From: Anaerolineae bacterium
GTDB taxonomy: Bacteria > Chloroflexota > Anaerolineae > 4572-78 > J111
Direction: 5' to 3'
Assembly (NCBI GenBank): GCA_023382535.1
Contig: JAHDWA010000006.1
Location: 216,037 to 280,036, forward strand
Length of the DNA: 64,000 nucleotides
In this document: positions 35,915-44,915 of the stretch, in pieces
How the letters are laid out: every line of letters starts with the position of its first letter
How positions within the stretch are numbered: position 1 is the stretch's first letter
Made by a program: the position numbers and the translations under genes
The notes under the pieces: model-generated
Seen by the model: the letters and a program-made list of their open reading frames with translations, nothing else
The model's database searches: none
What the model was told of the DNA's origin: nothing

Positions 35915-37228
35915 TTACAAACGGACGGTTTTATGATGAGGAGTTTGAATTCCCTTCAAAGCGTTACGTGTATCTACCACAAGGCGACCTTTTTGGCCTA
36001 CCGCTTGCCAATCATAAAGGCTATGATTCGTCACAATGACGACGCAATCAAACTCTGCCAGAGCGTTTTCCCAATCCGTTGAAGTGAATTCATGTCCGTT
36101 TAAGCTGAAACTGGGCACATACGGATCGTTATAAGCGATCTCTGCGCCCTTGTGCAAAAGCAATTCAATGATGTCTAACGCCGGACTCTCCCGCATATCG
36201 CCGATATTGGCTTTGTAAGCCACACCTAAAACAAATATCCGCGAGCCTTTAACCGGCTTACCTGCCTCATTCAACGCATCGGCCACTTTGGTAACCACGT
36301 ACTGCGGCATACTAAAATTGACCTCTTCCGCTACTTCGATGAAGCGGGCGCGATAGTTGAGGGTTTGCAGCTTCCAGGAAAGATAGCGGGGGTCAATGGG
36401 GATACAATGACCTCCTAGCCCCGGCCCTGGATAGAACGAGGTAAATCCATAAGGTTTGGTACTGGCGGCGTCAATGATTTCCCACACATCCAGTCCTAAT
36501 TTGTCGCACATTAAGGCAACTTCGTTCACCAGCCCAATGTTGACCGCCCGAAAGGTATTCTCTAACAATTTGACCATCTCTGCCGCCCTGGGCGAGGAAA
36601 CAGGCACAATGGTGTCAATGGCGACACTGTAGAGCGCCTGAGTTGCAGCCAGACAATCAGGGGTCATCCCGCCGATGACCTTGGGGGTGGTGCGGACTGT
36701 GTAATCGGTCCGGCCCGGATCAATTCGCTCCGGGGAAAAGGCCAGGAAAAAATCCTCGCCCACCTGGTAGCCATTCTTGACAATCCGGGGCAAAATAATC
36801 TCTTCCGTCGTACCCGGATACGTGGTGCTCTCCAGCACAATGAGCTGCCCGCTGTGTACATACTGGGCAATTTGATCGGTGGCCGCAATAATATACGACA
36901 TATCGGGATCTTTGGTTTTGGATAAAGGGGTCGGCACACAGACAATAACTGCATCAATCTCGGCCAATACCTCAAACTGGGCTGTCGCCCTCAAATGACC
37001 TCTTCTGACTAAATCGGCCACTTGTGCTGCGGACACATCTTCTACATAAGAACACCCCTCATTGATTTGCGCTACTCTGCAGGTATCCAGATCAATTCCA
37101 ACGACCCTGATTGCATTTTCGGCAAAAGCAACAGCCAAGGGGAGACCCACGTAGCCCAGCCCAATAATGGCAACTTTACTTTCTCTGGCATTTACTTTAT
37201 CAATAAATCGTTGAAGTGCCGCGTTCAT
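35915..37228 (-). CDS. wbpA: UDP-GlcNAc 6-dehydrogenase (WbpA-type)
   Basis: Nucleotide-sugar dehydrogenase of 437 residues making a UDP-HexNAc uronic acid. Seen: IIGLGYVGLPLAVAFA, ESTTYPGTTEE, FSPERIDPGRTDY, KLLENTFRAVNIGLVNE and GLGGHCIPIDPRYL with the catalytic Cys. The PERIDPGR form separates it from the WecC-type PERVMPGK. Two different six-dehydrogenases in one locus indicate two uronic acids. UDP-GalNAc as substrate cannot be excluded. A 131-base gap separates it from the downstream oxidoreductase gene. Confidence 0.85.
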   Translation of the reverse strand: MNAALQRFIDKVNARESKVAIIGLGYVGLPLAVAFAENAIRVVGIDLDTCRVAQINEGCSYVEDVSAAQVADLVRRGHLRATAQFEVLAEIDAVIVCVPTPLSKTKDPDMSYIIAATDQIAQYVHSGQLIVLESTTYPGTTEEIILPRIVKNGYQVGEDFFLAFSPERIDPGRTDYTVRTTPKVIGGMTPDCLAATQALYSVAIDTIVPVSSPRAAEMVKLLENTFRAVNIGLVNEVALMCDKLGLDVWEIIDAASTKPYGFTSFYPGPGLGGHCIPIDPRYLSWKLQTLNYRARFIEVAEEVNFSMPQYVVTKVADALNEAGKPVKGSRIFVLGVAYKANIGDMRESPALDIIELLLHKGAEIAYNDPYVPSFSLNGHEFTSTDWENALAEFDCVVIVTNHSLYDWQAVGQKGRLVVDTRNALKGIQTPHHKTVRL

Positions 37229-37240
37229 ACTGCCTGTCGT

Positions 37241-38224
37241 TTACACCCCATACCCTCGTGGGTGCTTCTGAAACCACGCCCACGCATCCCCGACAATCTG
37301 TTCCAAGTCCGAATACCGTGGCTGCCAGCCCAATTCCCGCCGGATGGCCTCAGAGGAAGCAATCAAGGTTGCCGGGTCGCCGGGGCGGCGGGGGCCTGCT
37401 TCCGCGGGAATGGAATGGCCTGTGATTTTGCGGGCGACATTTAACACTTCCTGGATGCTGAAACCCTGCCCATTACCCAGGTTATACTTGCGACTGGGAC
37501 CACCCGCCTGCAAAGCCCGTAAGGCCAGGATATGCGCCTGGGCCAAATCGAGTACATGAATGTAGTCACGCACGCAGGTGCCGTCGGGCGTTGGATAATC
37601 GTTGCCGAAAATAGTGAATTTGTCCCGCTTGCCCAGCGCCACCCACAGGATCAAAGGGATGATGTGGGTTTCCGGGTCGTGATCCTCCCCGTAGACTGGC
37701 GTGGCCCCAGCCGCATTAAAATACCGGAGTGCAGTGTAACGCAATCCGGCAGTTTTGTCCAGCCAGTACAAAATCCTTTCCAAAATAAATTTAGACTCGC
37801 CGTAGGGGCTGCCCGGCACAATCCGCTCTTTTTCGGAAATAGGGATTTGCTCCGGGTCGTCAAACAGGTTGGCCGTGGAGGAAAGAATAAAATATTTGAC
37901 CCCATGGTCGGTGGCGGCGCGCAGCAGGTTTAGCCCGTTAGTTACGTTGTCGCCGATATAAAGGAAGGGCTTGGCCATTGATTCACCCACCAGCGTGTAA
38001 GAGGCAAAGTGCATAATAGCTTCCGGCTTATGTTCGGCCATCGTCCGGGCGACCAACGCGGCATCGGCGAGATCACCCACCACGAGCCTGGCCTTGGGGT
38101 GAACTGCCTCGCGATGTCCCTGGTATAGATTATCATAAACAACCACGTTCTCGCCGGCTTCGGCCAGCTCGGCCACCACAATGCTGCCAATGTAGCCGGC
38201 TCCGCCGGTAACTAATATTGTCAT
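37241..38224 (-). CDS. galE: UDP-glucose 4-epimerase
   Basis: Interconverts UDP-glucose and UDP-galactose; 327 residues. Seen: [55 protein letters not shown] (catalytic Tyr-x3-Lys), and [17 protein letters not shown], a strong GalE signature. First gene of the minus-strand polysaccharide locus. An AGAGG ribosome site lies about 8 bases before the ATG. Confidence 0.93.
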   Translation of the reverse strand: MTILVTGGAGYIGSIVVAELAEAGENVVVYDNLYQGHREAVHPKARLVVGDLADAALVARTMAEHKPEAIMHFASYTLVGESMAKPFLYIGDNVTNGLNLLRAATDHGVKYFILSSTANLFDDPEQIPISEKERIVPGSPYGESKFILERILYWLDKTAGLRYTALRYFNAAGATPVYGEDHDPETHIIPLILWVALGKRDKFTIFGNDYPTPDGTCVRDYIHVLDLAQAHILALRALQAGGPSRKYNLGNGQGFSIQEVLNVARKITGHSIPAEAGPRRPGDPATLIASSEAIRRELGWQPRYSDLEQIVGDAWAWFQKHPRGYGV

Positions 38225-38292
38225 ACGTTTTATCCTCTCTGTTTAGGAACGAAACGGGGCGAACTGGCCCGTTGTTGTGAACCAAAGCCTTT

Positions 38293-38321
38293 ATTTTACG
38301 TCTATTCAGCCGGGGCGCAAA
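38293..38321 (-). promoter_or_regulatory. Candidate promoter of the polysaccharide locus
   Basis: On the minus strand, TAAAAT at 38298-38293 (five of six matches to TATAAT) is preceded by a 17-base spacer and TTTGCG at 38321-38316 (weak -35). It lies about 70 bases upstream of galE. The -35 match is poor, so this is only a candidate. Confidence 0.3.
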
Positions 38322-38340
38322 TCGTGAAATCTCCTCGAAT

Positions 38341-38379
38341 AGACCGCAGAGATTTTCGTAGAGCGTACTTCTGTGGTCT
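38341..38379. repeat. Imperfect inverted repeat upstream of galE
   Basis: Arms AGACCGCAGA (38341-38350) and TCTGTGGTCT (38370-38379) pair with one G-T wobble around a 19-base loop. No T-tract follows on either strand, so it is not an obvious terminator. The rest of the gap between galE and the HAD gene shows nothing I recognise. Confidence 0.3.
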
Positions 38380-38467
38380 CATGAGAAAAAAGGGGGCACA
38401 GCCTCTCGCGCAAAATTATAGAAAAGGCCCTACCTTAAGCTGACTTGAATTGACGATGGTTAGTATC

Positions 38468-39145
38468 TTAGGGTCTGTGTTTGAGGAGTAACTTTTTCAG
38501 CAGCGGGCCGACGTGGAAAACGGTGGGCACGGCATAGTCTATCGCCAGGGAAGGACCGGTTCCCTCGACCAAAATGGTCGTCATGCCGGCATCTTTGGCG
38601 GGAATTAAATTGCGGGCCAGGTCGTCCACCATAATGCAGCACTCACCGGGGACGTTCAACAGGGTAAGCACCTGCTGGTAAGCCAGGGGATCCGGCTTAT
38701 TCTTGTATTTCATGGTTGCAATGTCAATAATTTGCTCAAAATGAGGCCGGATTTGCAAGGCGCCCAAAACGCGCTCGGCGTGGAAGCGATCGGCATTGGT
38801 AAAGATGATCTTGCGCAGGGGAATATCGCGCAGCATTTCATCCAGGGGCGGGCTGGCCCCAAAAAAGTTACGCGGGTCCAAATCGTGCACAAAAGCCAGG
38901 TAATCAAGGGGGTCAATATGATATTCGTGCATCAGGCCACGCAGGGTGGTGCCATGATGCTGGTGGTAGCTGTGCTTTACTTCTAATGCATCATCGGCTG
39001 GGATGCCAACTTTGTGAACCATATAGAGCAGAATACGCTCGGAAATGGCGCTCATCAGGCCGGATGCTCGCGGATAGAGCGTTTCATCCAGATCAAACAG
39101 AATATATTCAAAAGGGCGATGCACCCGATTTTTCATCCTGGCCAT
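38468..39145 (-). CDS. HAD hydrolase, pyrimidine 5'-nucleotidase-like
   Basis: HAD-superfamily phosphatase of 225 residues. Seen: FDLDETLYP with the nucleophile Asp and general acid Asp near residues 17-19, IIFTNADRFHAERVL (motif II Thr), KPDPLAYQQVL (motif III Lys) and CCIMVDDLARNL (motif IV acids). The helical cap after residue 25 fits the SDT1/pyrimidine 5'-nucleotidase branch. It has its own spacing on both sides and is probably unrelated to glycan synthesis. Confidence 0.8.
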   Translation of the reverse strand: MARMKNRVHRPFEYILFDLDETLYPRASGLMSAISERILLYMVHKVGIPADDALEVKHSYHQHHGTTLRGLMHEYHIDPLDYLAFVHDLDPRNFFGASPPLDEMLRDIPLRKIIFTNADRFHAERVLGALQIRPHFEQIIDIATMKYKNKPDPLAYQQVLTLLNVPGECCIMVDDLARNLIPAKDAGMTTILVEGTGPSLAIDYAVPTVFHVGPLLKKLLLKHRP

Positions 39146-39172
39146 GCTTGGTAATTATTATCGGGATTAAGA

Positions 39173-39317
39173 TCACAGGCACTTGCCGAGTTAAAAAGTG
39201 GGCTATTCGAACAAAAAGTGCGTGTATCAGTGTTGAAAAGTGCCTGTCACCTGAAATAGTTACGCCAAAAATAGAAAAGGAGGACTTTTTTCCGTGACAG
39301 GAATGCGCTGGCACTAC
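39173..39317. repeat. Nested inverted repeats in the HAD-cyclase intergenic region
   Basis: The gap 39146-39613 has no gene. It holds ACAGGCACTT at 39175-39184 mirrored by AAGTGCCTGT at 39238-39247 (12 of 14 positions if extended outward). CCTGTCAC at 39243-39250 is in turn mirrored by GTGACAGG at 39294-39301, then GGCACT at about 39312-39317. The shared core GTGACAGGCACTT resembles dispersed REP-like palindromes. It could be a decayed mobile-element end or a REP cluster. Confidence 0.45.
39193..39242 (+). promoter_or_regulatory. Three direct AAAAGTG repeats spaced two helical turns
   Basis: AAAAAGTG occurs at 39193-39200 and 39213-39220, and GAAAAGTG at 39235-39242, so starts are 20 and 22 bases apart. 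This spacing would place bound proteins on one DNA face. The same octamer forms both halves of the 28-bp palindrome at 44916-44943. Possible operator array, inferred from pattern only; part of the array overlaps the inverted repeats. Confidence 0.35.
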
Positions 39318-39454
39318 CCGTACCGAGAAAAAGCCCTCCTCTTTTGTTAATGAAGCGATAACCCTGGTTCAACAATACTAACATAGCACAGAGTTATTGT
39401 CTAATACAATGGGTATTTAGGCCTCTTTATTAGCTATCAATATTTTCTACTGCT

Positions 39455-39482
39455 CTGATAACTGAGTTAAAATAGGTATTAT
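39455..39482 (+). promoter_or_regulatory. Candidate promoter of the cyclase-terpene-peptide cluster
   Basis: CTGATA at 39455-39460 (four of six matches to TTGACA), a 16-base spacer and TATTAT at 39477-39482 (five of six matches to TATAAT) lie 131 bases before the cyclase ATG. Sigma-70-like arrangement; unproven. Confidence 0.35.
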
Positions 39483-39552
39483 GACTCCGATAGCATATAT
39501 GGGGGATAGACAAAAATCTTAAGATTCCTCATACTGAGGGGTGTTCCGTTCG

Positions 39553-39576
39553 CACTCTTGTTTGGGAACGAGAGTG
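39553..39576 (+). promoter_or_regulatory. Hairpin in the 5' leader of the cyclase gene
   Basis: CACTCTTGTT (39553-39562) pairs with AACGAGAGTG (39567-39576) around a TGGG loop, with one G-T wobble in ten pairs. It is followed by ATTTTGC and lies between the candidate promoter and the start codon. It could act as an attenuator or stabilise the leader. Function inferred. Confidence 0.35.
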
Positions 39577-39613
39577 ATTTTGCATTCATAATCTGAATTA
39601 TTAAGGGATAATC

Positions 39614-42600
39614 ATGGTGACCGAGCTTATTGAAACTCTCGCCAGCTACGTGCCGGCGTTGATCACTCGTCGCCTGGCAGCCAATCCGACACCGATTGAT
39701 AGCCCCACCGCCGAAACATTCCCTGCCGCCGTTCTTTTCGCCGACATTTCCGGCTTTACCGCCCTGACCGAACATCTGGCTCAGAAAGGGCCGGCCGGGG
39801 CGGAAGAATTGACCCAACATCTCAATACCTACTTTGGACAATTGATTGATTTGATTACCACCTACGGCGGTGATATTGTTAAATTTGCCGGCGATGCGCT
39901 GATCGCCCTCTGGCCAGCTTTTAACGAAACCGGCCGTTATGATCCGGCTTGTCTGCCAGCGGCAGTTGAACAAGCGGCCCAATGCAGCCTGGTTGTCCAG
40001 CAGCGCCTCAATGCTTACGAGGTAGCGGCGGGGGTGCGCCTGTCGCTCAAGTTAGCCCTGGGCGCCGGCGACGTCCTGACCATGCATCTCGGCGGGGTCT
40101 ATGGCCGCTGGGAATTTTTAGTTACCGGCGCTCCCTTAATCCAGGTCGGCTTGGCCGGCGGTCACGCTCAACCCGGCGACACGATCCTCTCACCCGAAGC
40201 CTGGTCGCTCCTGCCAGAGACAGCGGTTGGGAGTCCGGTGAGCCTCGGGGCCACTTCTCCACCAGGTTCAGCTAACGGAGGGTCAAAAAGGGCGCTCCGT
40301 TTAACGGGTCTGCGCCAGTCTGGTTCGATCCTGCCCCTGGCTGCGAATGGTACCACACCTTTAGCCGCGGAGGCGGAAGCCGGGCTGCGGGCATTTATTC
40401 CGGGGGCAATTTTGGCTCGCTTGGCAGCCGGGCAGGCCGGCTGGCTGGCCGAGCTGCGCCGGGTAACGGTCATCTTCATCAACCTGCATGACCTGGATTA
40501 TGCCATGCCGCTGGAGCAGGCCCAATCGCTGATGCAAACCCTGCAAACCAGTCTCTACCGCTATGAAGGCAGCATCAACAAACTGAGCGTAGACGACAAA
40601 GGCGTCACCCTGATTGCTGCCCTGGGGCTGCCGCCGTTAGCCCATGAAGATGACCCGGCTCGCGGGATCCAGGTGGCGCTGGCTGTCCAGGCCGAACTCC
40701 GCCGCATGGGATTGCGCAGCGCCATTGGGGTCACGAGCGGGCGGGCTTTTTGTGGGATGGTTGGCAACAACCGGCGGCGTGAGTACACCATGATCGGTGA
40801 TGTGGTCAACCTGGCCGCCCGCCTGATGCAAGCCGCCTCTGACAGCATTCTGTGTGATGCTGCCACCTATAACGCCGCTCAGGCCCAATTGAATTTTGAG
40901 GCTCTGCCGCCGATGAAGGTCAAAGGTAAGGCAGAGCCGGTAGCGGTTTACCGCCCACTGAGCCTAAAAGCGGGGGCTAGCCGGCGACAGACTACCCTGG
41001 TAGGACGCCAGGCGGAGCGAGAGCTGCTGACTTCTCACCTCCAAACACTGCTGCGAGGAACGGGTGGCATCATCGTGATTGAAGGTGAAGCCGGCGTTGG
41101 CAAGTCACGTCTGATTGAAGAGCTGCTCCGTCAAGCTTATGCGTTGGGCGTGCTGGGCTGGCTGGGCATCGCCAGCGCGATTGATAAATCAACGCCTTAT
41201 CATGCCTGGCGTCCGGTCTTTAAGCAGCTTTTTAATCTGGAGTCACTCCCAGATGAGCCTGGTCTTCGGCGCGCGCATGTACAGCAGCAGTTGGAAACCT
41301 GGTTTGTACCCCTGCCAGCAAGCAGTGCCTTGCCGGGACAAGCGGGAACTGTAGAAGGGGCTGCCTCCTCTCCTACGCTGGGGCAATTGGCTCCCCTGCT
41401 CAATCCGGTCCTATCCCTCGATTGGCCGGAAAACGAGATCACCGAACACATGACCGGCAAAGTGCGGGCCGATAACACCCACGAGCTGCTCCTGCACTTG
41501 CTGCAACAAGCGGTGCATCGAGACGGGGAGATCATGCTGGTTTTAGAGGACGCCCACTGGCTCGACTCGGCCTCCTGGGGGCTGGCCTTGCTGGTGGCGC
41601 AGCGAGTCCACCCTATCATGCTGGTGCTGGCTACCCGCCCTCTGATCGAACCGCTGCCCCCGGAATACAGCCAGTTGCTGCGCGATCCAAACACACACCA
41701 AATAACTTTAAATACCTTACCGCTGGCCGATATGGTCACCCTGGTCTGCCAAAGACTGGGCGTAGCCAGTCTGCCCGACTCGCTGGCGGAGTTGATTTAT
41801 GCCAAAACCGAGGGCAACCCCTTTTTTGGTGAAGAATTGGCTTATGCCCTGCGCGACTCGGGTTTGATCACGATCGCCAGTGGAGAGTGCCGCCTCACCC
41901 CACAGGCGGCTGACTTCCAGAATCTGTACCTGCCTGATACGGTTCAGGGAGTCATTACCAGCCGGATTGATCGCTTGACTCCCCCGCAGCAGTTGACCCT
42001 CAAAGTAGCCAGTGTCATTGGCCGGGTTTTTGAATTTGAAACCCTGCACGATATTCACCCGATTGAGGCTGATAAAACTCGCCTGCCCGATTACCTGAGC
42101 GGCCTGGCCCGGTTAGATATTACCGAACTGGAAGTTCCTGAACCCGACCTGACCTATATCTTCAAGCATATCATCACCCAGGAAGTCGCCTATAACATGA
42201 TGCTCTTTGCCCAGCGCCGTGAGCTGCACCGGGCGGTAGGTGATTGGTACGAGCAAACCTATGTTGATGACCTCTCGCCGTTCTACTCGCGTCTGGCTTT
42301 CCATTGGCAGCAGGCGAATGTTATCCCCAAAGCATTAGATTATTTAGAGAAAGCGGGCGAACAGGCGCTGCGCAGTTATGCTAACGAAGAGGCTGTCGAG
42401 TTTTTTAGCGATGCCCTTGCTCTGGCAGAGGCGGAGCGAGGCAGACATGCAGAGGGGCAGGGGAGCAGAGGAACAAGGGAGAAACCTAAAGCCGTATCTC
42501 CAACCTTCCAACCTTCCAATCTTCCAACCTTCCAGTCTTCCAACCTTCCCACCCTCCAACGCCAGGCACGCTGGGAGTTAAAATTAGGCGAAGCGTATGT

Positions 42601-43972
42601 CAACTGGGTTAAATTTTCAGAAGGGCGAGCTCATCTGGAGCAGGGCTTAACCCTGCTGGGAAAACCCATGCCCTCCGGCAAAATCAATTTGATCACCGGT
42701 CTGGTGGGGCAGGTCTTGCAGCAAGCCCTGTACCGGCTGTGGCCGGCCCGTTATCTTGGCCGTCAGGCAGCGGAGAGTGACATTTTATTGGAAGCGGCTC
42801 GGGCCTATGAGGGCTTAACGGCGGTGTATTACTTTGCGAATGAAACGGTGCCTTCGCTGTACGCGGCGTTTCGCTCCCTCACCCTGGCTGAGGCAGCCGG
42901 GCCATCCCCTGAATTGGCCCGGGGTTATGCTTCGGTGGGCGTAATTATCGGCTTTGTGCCGTTCCACGCCCTGGCCGAAAGTTACTGCCGCCGCGCGTTA
43001 GAGATGACCCGGCGCATCCACAATTTGCCAGCGCGGGCCTGGGTAGCCCTCTTGACCGGGATTTATTATGCCGGAGTAGGCCGCTGGGAACAGGCCCGTG
43101 ATCTGCTGAGGCAGGTCATTGATATTTCGGAACGGCTGGGCGACCGGGGCCGGCGCGACGACGGTGTGGGCAACCTGGCTATGGTCGAATATTTTCAGGG
43201 CCGCTTTGCCCAGTGCGCCAAGCTGTATGACGAGTATTGGCTCTCAGCCAAACGGCGGCGTGACGCGCATAACCAAGCTTGGGCCTTACGCGGCCAGGTC
43301 TACTGCCTTTTGCCGGAAGGCGATTTTGAGGAGGCGCTCCGCCGCCTGGAGACGCTAGAAACCCTGCTCGCAGAAAACACGCACGTGGTGGACGAGGCGC
43401 TCCACATTGATTTGCAGGGTTTGAAGGCCCTGACCCATCTGCGGCAGGGGGACGCAGAACTGGCCCTGGCGGCGGCTGAAGAAGCCTCGCAGTTGATTGC
43501 CAAAACCTCTCCCACCTCTTTCCTGTCCCTGCCTGGCTATGCCGGCGCAGCCGAAGTTCAACTGCTTCTGTGGGAAGCAGCCTTCACCGGGCAAAATTCT
43601 AAGACCAACGTCAAAGATCTAAAAGCCGGAGCACAGCGAGCCTGCCGTGCCCTGCAAGCCTATGCCCGTGTCTTCCCTATTGGCCAGCCCCGCGCCTATC
43701 TCTGGCAGGGCGTGCTGGAGTGGGTGTCGGGCCGCCGGGGTCGAGCCAGAAAGTGGTGGGCCAAAAGTCTGCGGGCGGCCGAAAAGCTCGATATGCCTTA
43801 TCCAGCCGGGTTGGCTCATTTTGAAATCGGGCAGCGGCTGCCCTTGACCGACCCGGCGCGGCCCCGTCACCTGGCGCGGGCCTGCCGCATTTTTACCCGG
43901 TTGGGCGCTGCCTACGATTTGGAACGTGCCCAGGAGGCACTGCGGTGTACGACTCCCAACAAAGCTGCCTGA
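39614..43972 (+). CDS. Soluble-adenylyl-cyclase-like protein: two cyclase domains, AAA ATPase, helical repeats
   Basis: 1452-residue cytoplasmic signalling protein. Cyclase domain 1 (about 36-205) has FADISGFTAL (D44) and GGDIVKFAGDALIALW (K90, D94), the metal-binding pair, but lacks the Asn-Arg pair. Cyclase domain 2 (about 283-447) lacks the first Asp (INLHDLD) but has EYTMIGDVVNLAARL (N399, R403). The two halves would form one active site, as in mammalian soluble adenylyl cyclase. Next come Walker A GEAGVGKS (491-498) and a Walker B-like LVLEDAHWLD near 640, then TPR-like helices to the end. The YT in domain 2 fits bicarbonate-type class IIIb cyclases, so cAMP is the likely product. An 8-bp tandem repeat is built into the frame at about residues 962-982. 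AAGGGATAATC precedes the ATG. Confidence 0.88.
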   Translation: MVTELIETLASYVPALITRRLAANPTPIDSPTAETFPAAVLFADISGFTALTEHLAQKGPAGAEELTQHLNTYFGQLIDLITTYGGDIVKFAGDALIALWPAFNETGRYDPACLPAAVEQAAQCSLVVQQRLNAYEVAAGVRLSLKLALGAGDVLTMHLGGVYGRWEFLVTGAPLIQVGLAGGHAQPGDTILSPEAWSLLPETAVGSPVSLGATSPPGSANGGSKRALRLTGLRQSGSILPLAANGTTPLAAEAEAGLRAFIPGAILARLAAGQAGWLAELRRVTVIFINLHDLDYAMPLEQAQSLMQTLQTSLYRYEGSINKLSVDDKGVTLIAALGLPPLAHEDDPARGIQVALAVQAELRRMGLRSAIGVTSGRAFCGMVGNNRRREYTMIGDVVNLAARLMQAASDSILCDAATYNAAQAQLNFEALPPMKVKGKAEPVAVYRPLSLKAGASRRQTTLVGRQAERELLTSHLQTLLRGTGGIIVIEGEAGVGKSRLIEELLRQAYALGVLGWLGIASAIDKSTPYHAWRPVFKQLFNLESLPDEPGLRRAHVQQQLETWFVPLPASSALPGQAGTVEGAASSPTLGQLAPLLNPVLSLDWPENEITEHMTGKVRADNTHELLLHLLQQAVHRDGEIMLVLEDAHWLDSASWGLALLVAQRVHPIMLVLATRPLIEPLPPEYSQLLRDPNTHQITLNTLPLADMVTLVCQRLGVASLPDSLAELIYAKTEGNPFFGEELAYALRDSGLITIASGECRLTPQAADFQNLYLPDTVQGVITSRIDRLTPPQQLTLKVASVIGRVFEFETLHDIHPIEADKTRLPDYLSGLARLDITELEVPEPDLTYIFKHIITQEVAYNMMLFAQRRELHRAVGDWYEQTYVDDLSPFYSRLAFHWQQANVIPKALDYLEKAGEQALRSYANEEAVEFFSDALALAEAERGRHAEGQGSRGTREKPKAVSPTFQPSNLPTFQSSNLPTLQRQARWELKLGEAYVNWVKFSEGRAHLEQGLTLLGKPMPSGKINLITGLVGQVLQQALYRLWPARYLGRQAAESDILLEAARAYEGLTAVYYFANETVPSLYAAFRSLTLAEAAGPSPELARGYASVGVIIGFVPFHALAESYCRRALEMTRRIHNLPARAWVALLTGIYYAGVGRWEQARDLLRQVIDISERLGDRGRRDDGVGNLAMVEYFQGRFAQCAKLYDEYWLSAKRRRDAHNQAWALRGQVYCLLPEGDFEEALRRLETLETLLAENTHVVDEALHIDLQGLKALTHLRQGDAELALAAAEEASQLIAKTSPTSFLSLPGYAGAAEVQLLLWEAAFTGQNSKTNVKDLKAGAQRACRALQAYARVFPIGQPRAYLWQGVLEWVSGRRGRARKWWAKSLRAAEKLDMPYPAGLAHFEIGQRLPLTDPARPRHLARACRIFTRLGAAYDLERAQEALRCTTPNKAA
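42497..42560 (+). repeat. Eight copies of an 8-bp unit inside the cyclase coding sequence
   Basis: The unit CTTCCAAC repeats eight times over 64 bases with few changes. Because 8 is not a multiple of 3, three DNA units encode an 8-residue peptide period, PTFQPSNL then PTFQSSNL. A purine-rich stretch of about 60 bases precedes it from 42430. Both resemble intergenic low-complexity DNA rather than domain sequence, yet the frame stays open. It sits between the ATPase and the TPR-like region. Confidence 0.85.
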
Positions 43973-44883
43973 TTACTGCTGCCGTTTCTCGCTTGCAGCA
44001 TGAGCTGGCCCAGGCCGCGCCGCTGCTGGCTCAGCACGTCTCGCGCTGGATGCAGCAGTTGGCTGGCGGAACTGACCCGGCCGCTTATTTTACCCACCCG
44101 CAGGCGTTCCCTTCTTTATTATTACCCTGGTGGCTGGAAAAGAGTCTCGGCTTCGGCCACGACCTGGCGTTTCAAGGAGACCTGGCCTACTCGACCATCA
44201 ACGGCTATTATGCTATTCGGCTGGCCGATAATTTGATGGATGGCAATTCTACAGTAGAATTGAAGCTGCTGCCGATCCTTAATTTCTTTCAGACCCAGTT
44301 TCAGGCGGCCTACCACCCTTATTTTGCGGCTGACCATCCTTTTTGGCGTTTTTTCAAAACCACCTGGTATCACTCGGCTGAGGTCACCTTCCAGGATGCC
44401 CTGCTGACCGACTTGGAGGCAGCTCAGTTTGAACAGGTGGCAGCCCAAAAGATCTGCGCGGCCAAAATCCCATTGGCTGCGGTCGGTTATCGCTCTGATC
44501 GAGCCGACCTGATTGCAGCGTGGTCGCGCTGCGTGGATTTATTTGGCTGTTGGCACCAACTGCTGAATGACCTTTTCGGGTGGCAGCGGGATTACAGCAG
44601 CGGCATCCACACTTATTTTCTGGCCGAAGCTGAACGGCGGCGTTTTCCCGACGAACTCGTTCTGAGTTGGGTAGCCAGGGAGGGCTTCGCCTGGGCGATT
44701 GAAACAGCGCAGGGCTGGATGTCGGCCTTGCAAGCTCTGGCTCAGGAGTTGCACAGCCCGGACTTGCTGGTCTATCTGGAACTTCGGGAGAGTATGCTCC
44801 AAAAACAGGCTCATGAGGTTGCTGCCGGATTGGAGGCTTTAGCCCGGATTGCGGTGGTAAGCCGGCAGCAGGGGGCAGGTTAG
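43945..44883 (+). CDS. Class I terpene-synthase-like protein
   Basis: All-helical protein of 312 residues. GTG at 43945 is the start, with AGGAGG seven bases upstream; it overlaps the cyclase gene by 28 bases. Seen: YYAIRLADNLMDG (D95 to D99, matching the first Asp-rich metal motif) and HQLLNDLFGWQRDYSSG, in which N208, G212 and D216 occupy the NSE/DTE positions. Spacing of about 113 residues between motifs is normal for the fold. It may ionise an isoprenyl diphosphate. The Ser-to-Gly and Glu-to-Asp changes leave open a prenyltransferase or a non-catalytic partner role. No close family recognised. Confidence 0.6.
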   Translation: MYDSQQSCLITAAVSRLQHELAQAAPLLAQHVSRWMQQLAGGTDPAAYFTHPQAFPSLLLPWWLEKSLGFGHDLAFQGDLAYSTINGYYAIRLADNLMDGNSTVELKLLPILNFFQTQFQAAYHPYFAADHPFWRFFKTTWYHSAEVTFQDALLTDLEAAQFEQVAAQKICAAKIPLAAVGYRSDRADLIAAWSRCVDLFGCWHQLLNDLFGWQRDYSSGIHTYFLAEAERRRFPDELVLSWVAREGFAWAIETAQGWMSALQALAQELHSPDLLVYLELRESMLQKQAHEVAAGLEALARIAVVSRQQGAG

Positions 44884-44915
44884 TAGATTACAGCTAAGCA
44901 GTTCTATAGCTGGAC

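Noticed and set aside
38341..38379. Terminator between the HAD gene and galE
   Set aside because: The stem is imperfect with a long loop and no T-tract follows on either strand.
42497..42560. CRISPR array
   Set aside because: The 8-bp units are contiguous without spacers and lie in a coding region.
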